64,000 bases of DNA from Struthidea cinerea (taxonomy: Eukaryota; Chordata; Aves; Passeriformes; Corcoracidae): contig VZTI01005057.1 of the NCBI GenBank assembly GCA_013397865.1, forward strand, positions 124,001 through 188,000. The letters run 5' to 3'. Made by a program: the position numbers and the translations under genes. Below the pieces are notes generated by a model. That model made no database searches. It saw only the letters and a program-made list of their open reading frames with translations, and had not been told where the DNA came from. Shown in pieces: positions 25,688 to 36,100 of this stretch. Every line of letters begins with the position of its first letter. Positions within the stretch are counted from its first letter, which is position 1.

Positions 25688-26170
25688 TGCAAGGATCTTC
25701 CCAGAGGTTCTGAGGTAAGGTGAAAATCAGGCTCTTAGCCATTGTAGATCGCTGTGATGTACCGAGAACAGCGAGTAACGACACAATCCAAGTTCAGGAA
25801 GAAAGTAGTTATTTAATTAATTATAATTTGGTTTATATAACTTGGTTCCCAAAGATGACAGGAGGTCATTGGATCTTGGACCAGCCAGCCCTTATCCCAT
25901 TGGCCAAAGCTCACAACACCTACTTCAAACTATTATTTCACTGTGTACCATAACAACTCTGAAAAACAGACCCCAGGTGCACAGATAAAACCCAGTTTGC
26001 AAAAAACCCGTAACAGTGTTTATCATAGCTTTCATGAGAACCACAGAGCTCTCACAGAGTGCTGCAGAGAGCTGAAAAATTTCTCTACCAAAGCTTTTCA
26101 GCATCTACAATTGTATAGTTTTGTACAAGCTGAATGGCATGGACCGAGTTTCAGGTCATTACTGGGGTAA
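25688..26170 (-). mobile_element. Candidate retroviral LTR, minus strand
   Basis: Read on the minus strand, the segment has LTR-like promoter order. CCAAT boxes are visible on the plus strand as ATTGG at 25899-25903 and 25868-25872. A TATATAAA box follows (plus-strand TTTATATA at 25832-25839), then an ATTAAA-containing stretch just downstream, then a slightly CpG-bearing leader (about 25745-25800) that would be R-U5. Overall length is similar to avian ERV LTRs and the wording resembles LTRs I have seen in songbird genomes. However, I could not find a clean TG...CA pair with a target-site duplication. Candidate 3' ends (plus-strand TG) are at 25688 or 25743 and candidate 5' ends at 26015 or beyond. 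No internal retroviral genes flank it, so it would be a solo LTR. Confidence 0.45.
25832..25839 (-). promoter_or_regulatory. TATA box of candidate LTR
   Basis: Minus-strand TATATAAA lies about 30 and 60 bases downstream of two CCAAT boxes. That spacing is typical of a polymerase II core promoter in a retroviral U3. Activity is inferred from motif order only. Confidence 0.45.
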
Positions 26171-26674
26171 AGAAACTTGCATGGGCTTGTATCATGTTTT
26201 AATAGAAAATGTTTTTAACGAGCTGTGGGTAAGTGGTCAACCGTAGGCTAGTAGGAGTGCCCTTCAGGGCTACTGCTCCCCATGCCTGTGAGCATGGTTT
26301 TGTGAGGGACAGCAGGACTTTCTGGGGAGCAAAAGTCTTCCCAGGGACAAGCTACAGCAGCAACATCAGTCTGGCTTGCTCCTCTGGCACCACAGTGCCA
26401 GACCTGCCACACTGGCTGGAAAACGGGCATGAGGGGACCCGTCCCTGGCGGTCACTCGGGCTTAATTAAAGGTGAATGTCAGGGATGGGGTCTATATTTT
26501 AACAAAGGATTTACTTGTTTAGGTGAGATTAAGAACAAGGTTTCAAGGGAAAGATTCAAACCCCAAATCTATCATTGCTGACCTAGAAAGTGCTTTTGAA
26601 ACTGGACTTGACACAGTGCTACATTTTGACACAGTGTCAATAAAAATTTACCTCCTTTTTCAGTTAAAAGATAT
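26171..26674. other. Short spacer between LTR and CR1
   Basis: About 500 bases of apparently unique DNA. A moderately GC-rich part (26225-26465) carries an open frame of 78 codons without domains. Near 26608-26640 the 11-mer TTGACACAGTG occurs twice, and the second copy extends into a perfect palindrome just before an AATAAA (26639-26644). Confidence 0.45.
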
Positions 26675-27080
26675 CACAAAATCACACAATGATTGAGGTT
26701 GGAAGGGACCTGTGGAAGGGAGCATCTGGTCCAAACTCTAAGCTCACATGTATCCATGAAAACATTTTCCCTAGACAATTTTTCTCGACTGTGTCCAGAT
26801 GGTTTTTGAATACTCAAGATAGGAGACTCCACCATCTTGCTGAGCAATCTTTACCAGTGCTTGGTCAGCCTCACAGTGAAAGAGTGTTTCTTGATGTTCA
26901 GAGGGAACCTTCTGTGTTTCAGTATGTGCCCATTGCCTCTTGTCCTGTCACTGGGCACCACTGGAAAAGGTTGGGCTCTGTCCTTGCACTGTTCCTGCAG
27001 ATACTTGTATGTATATTGATGACTTCCCTCTGAGCCTGCTCTTGCTCAGGCAGAACAGCCTCAGTTGCCTTAACCTTTCT

Positions 27081-28070
27081 TCATAGGAGAGATGCTCTTG
27101 TCCAACATCTTTGTTTCCCTTTGCTGGGCTCTTTCCAGCATGTCCATGGCTGTCTGGTGGTGGGAAGCCCAGCACTGGAAACAACACTCCATCCATGTCT
27201 TAGCAGTGCTGAATAGACAGGCAGTCTCACCTCCCTCAAATCTCTGGCAGCGCTCTCCCTAATGCAGCCTGGGGTAGCATTCCTAGTCTTTGCAGTAAAG
27301 GCACAGTGCTTGTCCATGTTTGACTTGGTGTCTTTCAGGACACCCAGGTCCTTTTCTGTTGATCTGCTTTCCAGCTGGGTGGCCTGCAAATACACAGATG
27401 TGTGGGATAGTTCCCCAGGTGCAGGACTTCCCACTTCTCCTTGTTGAATTCCGTGATATTCCTGTCCTCTCAGTTACCCACCCTGTTGAGTTTTCTCTGG
27501 TTGGCAGCATGACCCTCTGGCATATCAAGCATTCTTCCTCCCAGGTTTGCTGAGGGGGGCATTCTTCCTCATCATGCAGACCATTAATGAAAATGGTAAA
27601 AAGTATCAGATCCAGATTTGATGCTTCTTGTACACTTTGAATCGCTAGGTTACAACTAGACTTCATGCCACTGATCACCACTCTTCAGCCACTGTTCCAT
27701 CAACTGGTCATCCATCCCATACTTCAACAGCTTATCTATGAAGATCTTACAGGAGGCAAAGACCTCACTAAAGTCTGCATGGACAAGATCCACTGCTCTC
27801 CCTTCAGCCATCTGTTGAGTCATTTCACTGTAGAAAGTAATTCAGTTTGTTAAGCTTCCCCTTGGCAAAGCCATGCTGACTATTCCTTATGATTTTCTTG
27901 TCCTTCAAGTGCCTAGAAATGGTTTCCAGGGATAGCTGCTCCAATGACTTCACAGGAATCAAGGTGAAGCTGACTGAAGTTCCCTGGGCCCTTCTTGCCC
28001 TTTTTGAAGATAGGACTGACATCAGCTCGATCCCTCGACCAGGGCTGTCCGCCTCAGGGGCTCCATCCAA
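27081..28070 (-). pseudogene. CR1 ORF2 reverse-transcriptase remnant, frameshifted
   Basis: Minus-strand frames together cover much of the RT domain, but in several registers. From the RT N-terminal side, the frame ending at 27825 includes 'LEQLSLETISRHLKDKKII' and 'NSQHGFAKGK'. Next comes a degraded catalytic-site region (27690-27830), in which the usual DFSKAF block appears as DFSEVF-like. The frame 27283-27681 then includes 'LILFTIFINGLHD'. The frame 27081-27434 includes 'EKDLGVLKD' and 'EVRLPVYSALL'. The YADD box is not clearly preserved. Stops and frameshifts separate the pieces, so no functional enzyme is encoded. Confidence 0.85.
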
Positions 28071-28683
28071 CCCCCACGTAGGTCGGCCAGTGACCTCGCC
28101 TGCAGGCTCGAGACCCGGAGCGCTGGGAGGCTGAGCGCCGCACAGAGGGCAGGCACTGCTGGGGAAGCGGGCCAGACAGCTGGAGCGCGCTCTCTCCTGT
28201 GATGGTAGTTGGCAGTGTCCTCCCCCAGGAAAGCCCGCGGGAGTGAAAGAACCACGAGGAGGGAGAAATCCTTCGGTGACCAGGACGAGGCTTATTCAGT
28301 GTCCGGATCGGGAGGATTCCACCCGAGTGGCTCTGCGGGGGCAGTTTTAAGGGAAGGGAAAAGGGGAGGAGAATACAACGGGGACCAATGGGATAGGGCT
28401 AAATGGGAGGAGCCAGGGTACAAGCGTCCAATGCATTTATAACTGGGGAGGAGACAGCAGACATCAACCAATGGGGAACGCAGAAACCGGGATCATTCTA
28501 GAAATTGGGGTAGGTACAAAACTCCAGGGGAGGGGTTGTTAAACTTGGGAGCTGCCCATGGATCTACCTTCCGATTCTGATTCATCTGCCCATTGGAGGG
28601 CATGTAATGGAGTGACAGGAGGTGGTCTCCACAGGGACCAAGAAGATGCCCTGCCGGAGGATGCCCTGGGGGGCATCCCAACA
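28028..28683 (-). mobile_element. CpG-rich solo LTR nested in a CR1
   Basis: About 656 bases interrupt CR1 similarity. The flanks carry a 9-base near-repeat ACATC(A/G)GCT (28019-28027 and 28681-28689). Taking the minus-strand LTR start as TGTTGGGATG (ending at plus 28683), the target-site duplication is 6 bases with one mismatch, TC(A/G)GCT, a length usual for ERVK/alpharetrovirus-like insertions. On the minus strand there are inverted CCAAT boxes upstream (28468-28472) of a TATAAA (28436-28441), followed by a CpG-dense R-U5-like part (28030-28320). The other LTR end (GGGATCG at 28028) lacks the canonical CA, so that boundary is uncertain. No internal viral sequence remains. Dense surviving CpGs in a CpG-poor window suggest a fairly recent insertion. 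Confidence 0.72.
28436..28441 (-). promoter_or_regulatory. TATA box of the nested LTR
   Basis: TATAAA on the minus strand within 'ccagttataaatgcattgg'. One CCAAT-type box lies 27 bases upstream (28468-28472) and more lie on both sides (28428-28432, 28385-28389). It would drive transcription leftward through the CpG-rich segment and on into the older CR1. Activity is not shown by sequence alone. Confidence 0.55.
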
Positions 28684-28868
28684 TCGGCTTTTCTCCAGTC
28701 TTCAGAGAAAGTTGCTAGAGTTGATCAAAGATTATTGAAAGTGGTCTCACAATGGCATCTGCCAGCTCCCTCGGCATTCAAAAGTGCATCCCATGAAGTC
28801 CTGACCCACAGACTTGTACATGATCTGTTTGCTAAAGTAGTCTCTGATCTGACCCTCTTCTTTGCAGG
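28684..28868 (-). pseudogene. 5' remnant of CR1 ORF2 beyond the nested LTR
   Basis: This 185-base piece is complementary to the RT N-terminal linker. The minus-strand frame contains blocks resembling 'SLWVRTSWDALLNAEGAGR', corresponding to the CR1 'HKSMGPDGMHPRVLRELAD' region. It is the continuation of the CR1 to its left and marks where the 5' truncation occurred. Confidence 0.8.
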
Positions 28869-29061
28869 CTGTGTATTTCTTATATTGTAATTTAAAAAAT
28901 TTACATTTAACAACCAGATTTGATTTTTTCTAAACAGGAAGGAAATGCTATTCTCCTCAATTTACTCTTATTGCAGCATTGCTGCACTATAGCATTTAAA
29001 TTTAAAATCTTTTTACTCTCTCAAAAATAATGTTAATAATTACTTCTTGTGCAGCTGAAAG

Positions 29062-30166
29062 CTCTCTGTGGAGGGTTGACTCTGGCTGCATACCAGATGC
29101 CTACCAAAGCTGCTTTATTTGTCACCCCCACATCTGGACAGGATAGAAAGAAAGGCTCATGGGTCAAGATGAGGACAGAGAGAAATCATTCAACAATTAC
29201 CATGGTGGGAAAAGCCAACTCTACTTGGGAAAAAATAAATTTAGTTTATTGTCAATCAAATCAGAGTAGGATACTGAGAAATCCAAACAAACCTAAAAAC
29301 CACAATCTGCCCATCCCTCCCTTCTGCCTCCACCAAACTTCACTCTGATTCGCTCTACCTTTCCCCCGCCAGTGGTGCAGTGGTACAGGGAATAGAGGCT
29401 GTGGTCAGTTCAACACATGCTGTCTCTGCTGCTCCTTCCTCCTCAGGTGGGAGGAAGGAGCTTCTTCTTACTCATCTCCTACTTCTCTTACTCATCTCCT
29501 ATTCCATCCAGTGTGGGGCGCTTCCCACAGGAGACAGACCTCCATGAACTTCTCCAACCTGAATCCTTCCCAAAGGCTTCACTCCCATGTGGTGCAGTCC
29601 TTCAGGAATGCACTGCTCCACAGTGGGTCCCCCGTGGGGTCACAAGTCCTGCCAACAAACCTGCTCCTGCATGGGCTCCTTTTTCCATGGATCCACAGGT
29701 CTTGCCTGGACCCTGCTCCAGTGCAGGCTTCTCACGAAGACACAGTCTCCTTCAGGCACTGACCTGCTCCCTTGTGGACCTCCATGGGCTGCAGGTACAT
29801 GGCTGCCCATGGACAATCTTCACATCACCATGGGCTGCAGGGGCATGTCAACTCTGGCACCTGGAGCACCTCCTGCCCCTCCTTCTGCTATGACTTTGGT
29901 GTCTGCAGGGCTGCTGCTCTCATGTGTTGTCAAGCCTTTCTTCTCTGTCTGCAAGCGCCATTGTGCAGAACTTTTTGCCCTTCACAACTGCATTATCCCA
30001 GAGATGCTACTGCCATCACTGTTGGGCTCAGCCTTGTCCACCTGTGGGTCTGTCTAGGAGCTGTAGGGCATTGACTCTGCTGGGCATGGGGAAAGCTTCC
30101 AGAGAAGCCACCCCTGTAGCCCCCGCCTCCTGCAAAAACTTTGCTGTGTAAACCAAATGCACTCAC
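29062..30166 (+). mobile_element. Complete solo LTR, avian ERVL-like, with 5-bp TSD
   Basis: The LTR runs 29067-30161 (1095 bases), begins TGTGGAGGG and ends AATGCA. The flanking pentamers CTCTC (29062-29066) and CTCAC (30162-30166) fit a 5-bp target-site duplication with one change, as expected for ERVL-class integration. Internal landmarks match a common avian LTR known to me: a 'ggacaggatagaaagaaagg' block, 'caatcaaatcagagtagg', a 'tgctgctccttcctcctcag' block, a long series of degenerate 'ccatgggctgcaggt' units, and a 'ccacccctgtagcccccgcc' block near the 3' end. The internal viral region has been lost by LTR-LTR recombination. The precise family name was not determined. Confidence 0.85.
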
Positions 30167-33100
30167 CTAAAAAGCAAATGTTTCTAAGGAAAATTATGAG
30201 TGTTTTGGAAGGATACCCTGGATTTCTTTTTGTCATCCTAAAGATGTGGCTTATGGGCTGTTGGAGAAGGTGTGTGAGTATAAGGATAAGAAAAAAAAGC
30301 CTCCAAAGAGTTACAGCGTTCATATTTGCTGCTTTATATCCTCATCTATCCTGTCTTTCTGTATATTACAGCTGTCTTTGTGGTCCTACTTTATCAGTGC
30401 AAATGATGTTACTTTCCCACTTACCACCTTTTTCTCACTCTTTAATGTTGGACATGTAACTCATACTAGCAATCTTGTCACTAAAGAATTTAGTGTGGAG
30501 ATATCTGTGGGAGATACATTCATACCAGATCTGATTTATTTGAGATTTTTTTTCCTGTGGGTAGGAAGCAGTTGCTATTTTTTTCTCCCAGCAAAATAAT
30601 CAAAATTACTCTGCTGCTGTATTTGAACAGAGTCTCAGATCGATGCTCACATTTAACAGGAAAAAAAAGTATATTTGAATAGAAATTACGTATGAAAACT
30701 TAACATATGTTATTCACATTTTCCTTTTTATGATCATGTTTCTGTAAATGATAGCAGAAGCTGGGGCATGGCAGGCTGTGCTATTGCTGCAAAAATTAGT
30801 ACTGCTGAGACAGGATGCTATTGTACTGGAATTAGCTTGTGTAGTGTGTGTACTTTTTCTTTTAGCAGAGGTGAACACAAACCTGACTGACCGGTTCCAA
30901 TGGAGCACTTGTACTGGGGATGCAGGCTCAGCCAGGGGATTAAAATCACAGAAAACTACCATGCTGTTCCCAAGAAATGTGAATTTAAAAAAAACCCCAA
31001 TGATTTGATATTTTTGTGTAAACCGAAGACTGATCACTTTTCTAGAAAAAGGATTTGTAACACAATCTGTGAGAGTGCCACCAGGCTCCCCTTGCAGTAG
31101 GAATGTACTCAAACAGATGTGTCTTAATTGAAGCTATCCATCTCACTCAAATGAGCCAAACAACTTGAAGATATATCATGAAATGATGTAAGTATTCCTC
31201 ATCCTTTCCCCCTATATACTCACATGTTTTTATACTGTGCAAATTAGAGTGTACTTTTTATTCTGTTAATAATGACTTTTTCCATGCCTGGGACCAAAGC
31301 ATATAAGTTTTTTGGCAATTTATTGGTTATTATTAGAACAATTAGCAAAATTTTTCATTATCATTTTTTTCTAAAGTATGGAAGCACATAAACACATTAA
31401 ATGACAAAAAATAAATTCCTATGAGATCTTAGGAATTATAGTTAAAAGGACTTTGAAGTATTCTGTTCAGTGCCTGCCTGTGGGGTTTCTCAACAAAGAG
31501 AAACCTGACCTGAGATTTTTCATGAAGGAGTGATGCTTTTGACTTACTTAATTTAAAGGAGCATGTGCAACAGTAACAGGCCTCCATTTCCAATTTAATT
31601 CTCAGCAAAGACATTTTCATTTTTCTTTCAATCTATGGAAGAAATTTGTTAAAAAACCCCAAACCACAGAAATATTTTTGCAAGGCCTTCTTTTCTTATC
31701 ATTCTACTTGATGCTACTGCAGTATATCCTAAATGAACATTTTCAGTGTCAGACTTAGGTAACTTCTCTCTACTTGCAAATATTTGAAAAATCAATGCCA
31801 ACTAAAGAAAATAAATCCAGGGTTTTTGATGGGTTTAGAATGTTGGGGTTTTTTGTAAAGCTGTCATAAAAACGTTGCATCCAAGACAGTTATTGTATCC
31901 ATTTTGCCTTAGCAATTATGACTGATACTGAACAAATGGACATTCTCTGCTCAGTACAAAAAGGATTCATAAGGCCTGAAAATATCTTTCATTTTTTTTT
32001 GCCAGTTAGTTAATTTGTCATTTTTTTCAGATTCTAAAATTTGCCTTGACAGGAAATAGAAATCTGACTGTTTTTTAGAAATGTGACAGACCAGCACTGA
32101 CCCACAAACTAGCCATGATGAGTGTTTGGTGTAATTGTGGTAATGCAGAAAAGTATTAACTTTCAAACTTAAACAAAGCTGTGACTGTGAGGTAATTTAA
32201 AAAGACTAAAGGTTATTTCCAAGTCACCTCACACATTTGGAAAAGTTAACAAATCATTATAATTAGTTTCTTCTTTTTATCATACTTTGATTTTTTAGCT
32301 ATGAACAGTTTGCTAATTTCACATAAGTTGCAACTTCAAAACAATAGCTGCATGAGCAATTTCAGTTGCTGAAGGAATTGAAACTAGTCTCTTTCTGAGA
32401 AATTTTAGTGGCATGAAATCACTTCCATATTATGTGTCAGGGCTACTATAACTGACCATTTCCATCTGATGCTCACAAGTTCACAAATAATTTTGCTAAG
32501 TACATTCTAGCAAGTGACATCAGCAAGTGCTATGCATGTTGCTTTTTAAGCCACGCTTGCCAAATATTAAGGTAGAAACATACCCAAGAAGATACTGCTT
32601 GGTGCATGCAGAAGGTGAAGACGTTCTAAATAGGTGTTCTGAAAATAGTTTATGCAGCTCTGTCAATGAAATTAGTTTGAGTTAACTCAGTTTGGTTACT
32701 GTATGGCCTCAAAGAAGAATAAAAGCATATATGTGTTTCTCTAGCGGCTTCCACTTTTCTCGTCTATTGAAACTTTATAAAAAGCCAACTGGATAATTTT
32801 ATATAGTGATTGCACAAAATAGCTATGTTTGTGTATATGAACATCATGTCCACTTTTACACATTCGGTTCATAAAAGCCGTGAGTCTATTGTTCTTTCTA
32901 AGGCAGTAAGCACTAGGGTATGATTCTGTGTTTTGAGAGAAGCAATTTTTCTATTTGGGTTATCTGGTTGGGGCTATTCTGTTGTTTAGTATGAAACCCA
33001 CCTTCTTGCTTTCACAAACATTTTTCTCATAGGTAAGCTAGCTTTCAAACTACTCCTAGCCCAGATTTCCTTGGTTCTGTGTCTGTGGGAAAGGAAAAGT

Positions 33101-36100
33101 TTTGATGAGATAAATGACATAAGCTGTGGTCCATAGCCATGTGAAAATGATCTACAGTCAAGTCTTTTGAAGATGGTAATGAAGAATTATTGTTAGTTTA
33201 CTCTGAGATTGGTTTCCCTGCTACCTAGTGCCTGTATATATTGCATAATACAATGTTCTATTGACCAGAAATTTTTGTTCTCTGTTTAGAAGCTGTAATA
33301 ATGTTATTTATATGCAATGAAGATTACCAAGGGAGCTCTGAATAGGACTAGAAGATGCTTTATGTAGCTTCTCCATGTGTTGTCAGAAGGCCAGAGAGGA
33401 GTAAATCGCTGAGTGATATTAAGATTCTTTCTTGCACACAGAAAAACCCACTGCAGCTCTTCAAAAATCTATGTCGTTCTGGCTGTTCCCTTTCTTATTC
33501 TCCCCATTTTCCACAACACCATTATTTACTAGTGAAGTCTTCCATGTAGACTTGTTATGTGTCAGATAAGGTTATGTCCAACAGCCTAATACAGGTTGAC
33601 ACAATCGAACATTTGGTAAAAATTTGATTTTTTTATTTTCGTTTCGGCAATTCTCATGTGCCTGTTGCTACTTGCATGACATTTTTATATTTTGATGTGC
33701 TCTATACGTGCCCTTTGCTGAACATTCAACTGATCATGTTTCAGCTTGTGGTTGAAGTTCAAGTGATTCCTGGCATGCAAGTTTTAAAATGACTAGTTTT
33801 GTTTGTTTATTTACTTACTATTTGGCTGGCAGATACTGTTAAATGTTGAAGATTAAAGTTCTTTTGGGAACATCTAAGTATTAAAGAAGACAAAGATCTG
33901 CATCAAGAATTTAATAAGTATAATTAACACTAAGTCAGTAGGGCACCTTTTATTGTGAAAACATTCCTTTCTGGTAATGTCTCCCTTGACTTAATTCTAA
34001 AGTTAAAGGAGCTATAAAGCATATCAAATATGACAACAGGCTGTTCTAATTTATTATAACTTTTCAGCTTTTTTTTTGTCTCAAGTTGTTTGTTTTTCAT
34101 CAAAAATACAATCTAATAAAAGTTTCCTCCAGCCACTTGATTTGTCTCTTTGAAAATATCACAAATACATTTTATGGCACGTTGTGGAAACATATATATA
34201 TATATTAAGGCTTGTAATGACTTTTATTAAACTGTGCACTTAGGGACACTTGCTGCCTCAAGTAGTTGGAAGTATCCAATAAGAATATTTTCGTTACTGA
34301 CTGTCTGGAAATAATTTTGTGCCAGTCCAGCTCCAGATCAACCATTGCTCACACTCAGAACTGTAGACAGATGTGGGATGCAGGTTGACATTGGAGAGAC
34401 AAGTAGCTGTAGTAGTTGTGCCATTGAATGTCACTCTTTATCCATAGAGAACAGGTTTGAAGCTATTAAACGGGAAAGAGAAAATAGAACTGTGCTAATA
34501 AGTGACTTGAATCTGATAGCTGCTATATTTTGGGTTATACCATGCATGGTGTACAAACATTTCTATGTTTGTATGCCCCTATGGATTCCCAAATGCAACC
34601 AGGAAGTTTCAGAGACTGAATATGTGTTTTCAGCAGCAGATATCAGAAATTTTTGCTCCCCCGGTTAGTCAGCAGGTTGAGTTATTTTTATTTAAAAACC
34701 TTGTACGCATTAAGTAGCTGATGCATTTTCAAAGCCTGTAGGAAAATTCAATCTTTTAAAGAAATATATTGATCTTACTAAAAACTTTTACAGCTCCTTA
34801 TTTGGATTTATTTGGGATTGCTCATTAGCAGACATGAAAAGATCAACTTAAGCTCATAATTTAAGTTTCTCCTAGAGTGTTTTTGTAATGACAGTTCATT
34901 ATTCTGTCCTTAAACTCCTTAATTTTCGGAGACAGATTTCAGATGTGCTGAATGTGATTAGAACTCTCGTCATGAAATTGACTTCCCCTGGATTTCCATA
35001 TGTAAAAAAGAATGCTTTGCAGCAACTGCCAGTCTAGTATGGCAGGAGAAAAATTTTCATCTAAGTTGTCAAATGTTTTTGGAATTTGCTTTCCTGTGTT
35101 CAGGCAGAGTTCTATGTCTAAATCTTTTAGGATCAGGTACGTCTCTGGAACACCTGTTTCTGCCCTCTGACTCCTCCCTTGTGGTCTGACAGACCTCTAA
35201 GTAGCAGAACAGAAAGCCTGCCTCTAAAGGGATAACATGGTGACCTCAGACAGGACAACACTCTCCAGGTGACCCAGAAAAGCTCCAGAACAGGACTCCT
35301 GACAGCTGACCTGCTGACACCAGAGGAATTAACTCATGCGTGGCTGTAGGTGCTCAACTTCTAGCCCCCGGGAGAACAGTGCTCCTGTGACCTGAAGAAA
35401 AGCTCCACAGTGACATGAAGTTGCAGCTCCTTGTTCTTGCTGCACAGATGACCTCTGCTCATTTCCCATGAGGAAAGCAGATCTTTCTATACTGAAATTG
35501 TACTGACAGTCATTTGTTTCTGCAAAAAGGCAAATTGTGCCCAGTGGAGCTATGGCAAATATGTGTGTGCTGTTCAGTTCATGTTACAATAATTACAGTA
35601 TTTAGCAATGGGTCATTGATGTTGCACGTCAGCAGATGAGTAATGCTTTTGATGGTGTTAATGGACACCAGGAAAATTTTCAAGAAGTGCATTCATTTGA
35701 CTTGTTTTCCTCTCCCGCCCACAAATTTCTTTAATTTCAAATAGGCCTCCTACAGCACAGCAAAAAAAATCACAGCTGCAAACACTGAGACATGAAATAT
35801 TGCCTGGGAAGTTGGGGCAGTTGATTCAGAGAAGTACTTGGGTGTTATGATTAATAAGGAAAATATTTTAAGCTGGCCCAACAAACTGGGGCGTAAGCCT
35901 TTCAATGAGATGTATTTAAATTGCTGCACTTAGACTGAACAAACTAGATTGATGTAATGTCCCTGTGTAGACATGCCCTTGCTCTGCTTGCCTCCCTGCT
36001 TTGATCTGAGATCAGGGAGCAAGATGAAAGCAGATCAGAAGAGTGCTCCCTGTTGTACCTCCATAAGTGATCACATCTATCTTCATGTGACGCCATGGCA

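Larger units (their letters stand above)
26675..28868 (-). mobile_element. CR1 LINE, minus strand, split by an LTR insertion
   Basis: The 3' end is at 26675 with two inverted 8-mers (CACAAAAT 26675-26682, CACACAAT 26683-26690), followed by the inverted 3' UTR. Similarity then runs continuously leftward in ORF2, through the C-terminal region, the 'FIN.L' RT segment, the degraded catalytic region and the 'SQHGF.KGK' block, to about 28027. CR1 similarity resumes at 28684 with 'ggcttttctccagtcttcag' and continues to about 28868. The two parts align without a gap to one CR1 once the intervening ~656 bases are removed. Net CR1 length is about 1.5 kb, 5'-truncated before the RT N-terminus. This is the longest RT-bearing copy in the window. 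Confidence 0.93.

Noticed and set aside
27889..28442. Several 77-81-codon frames spanning the CR1-LTR junction
   Set aside because: They cross the boundary between a CR1 fossil and a non-coding LTR, so they are incidental.
29417..30074. Frames of 100-158 codons in the solo LTR
   Set aside because: They arise from the GC-richer, degenerate repeat units of the LTR. LTRs of this class are non-coding here.
30714..31112. 132-codon minus-strand frame overlapping a plus-strand frame
   Set aside because: Neither strand shows a recognised domain or conserved-looking codon pattern. Kept as unique non-coding DNA.
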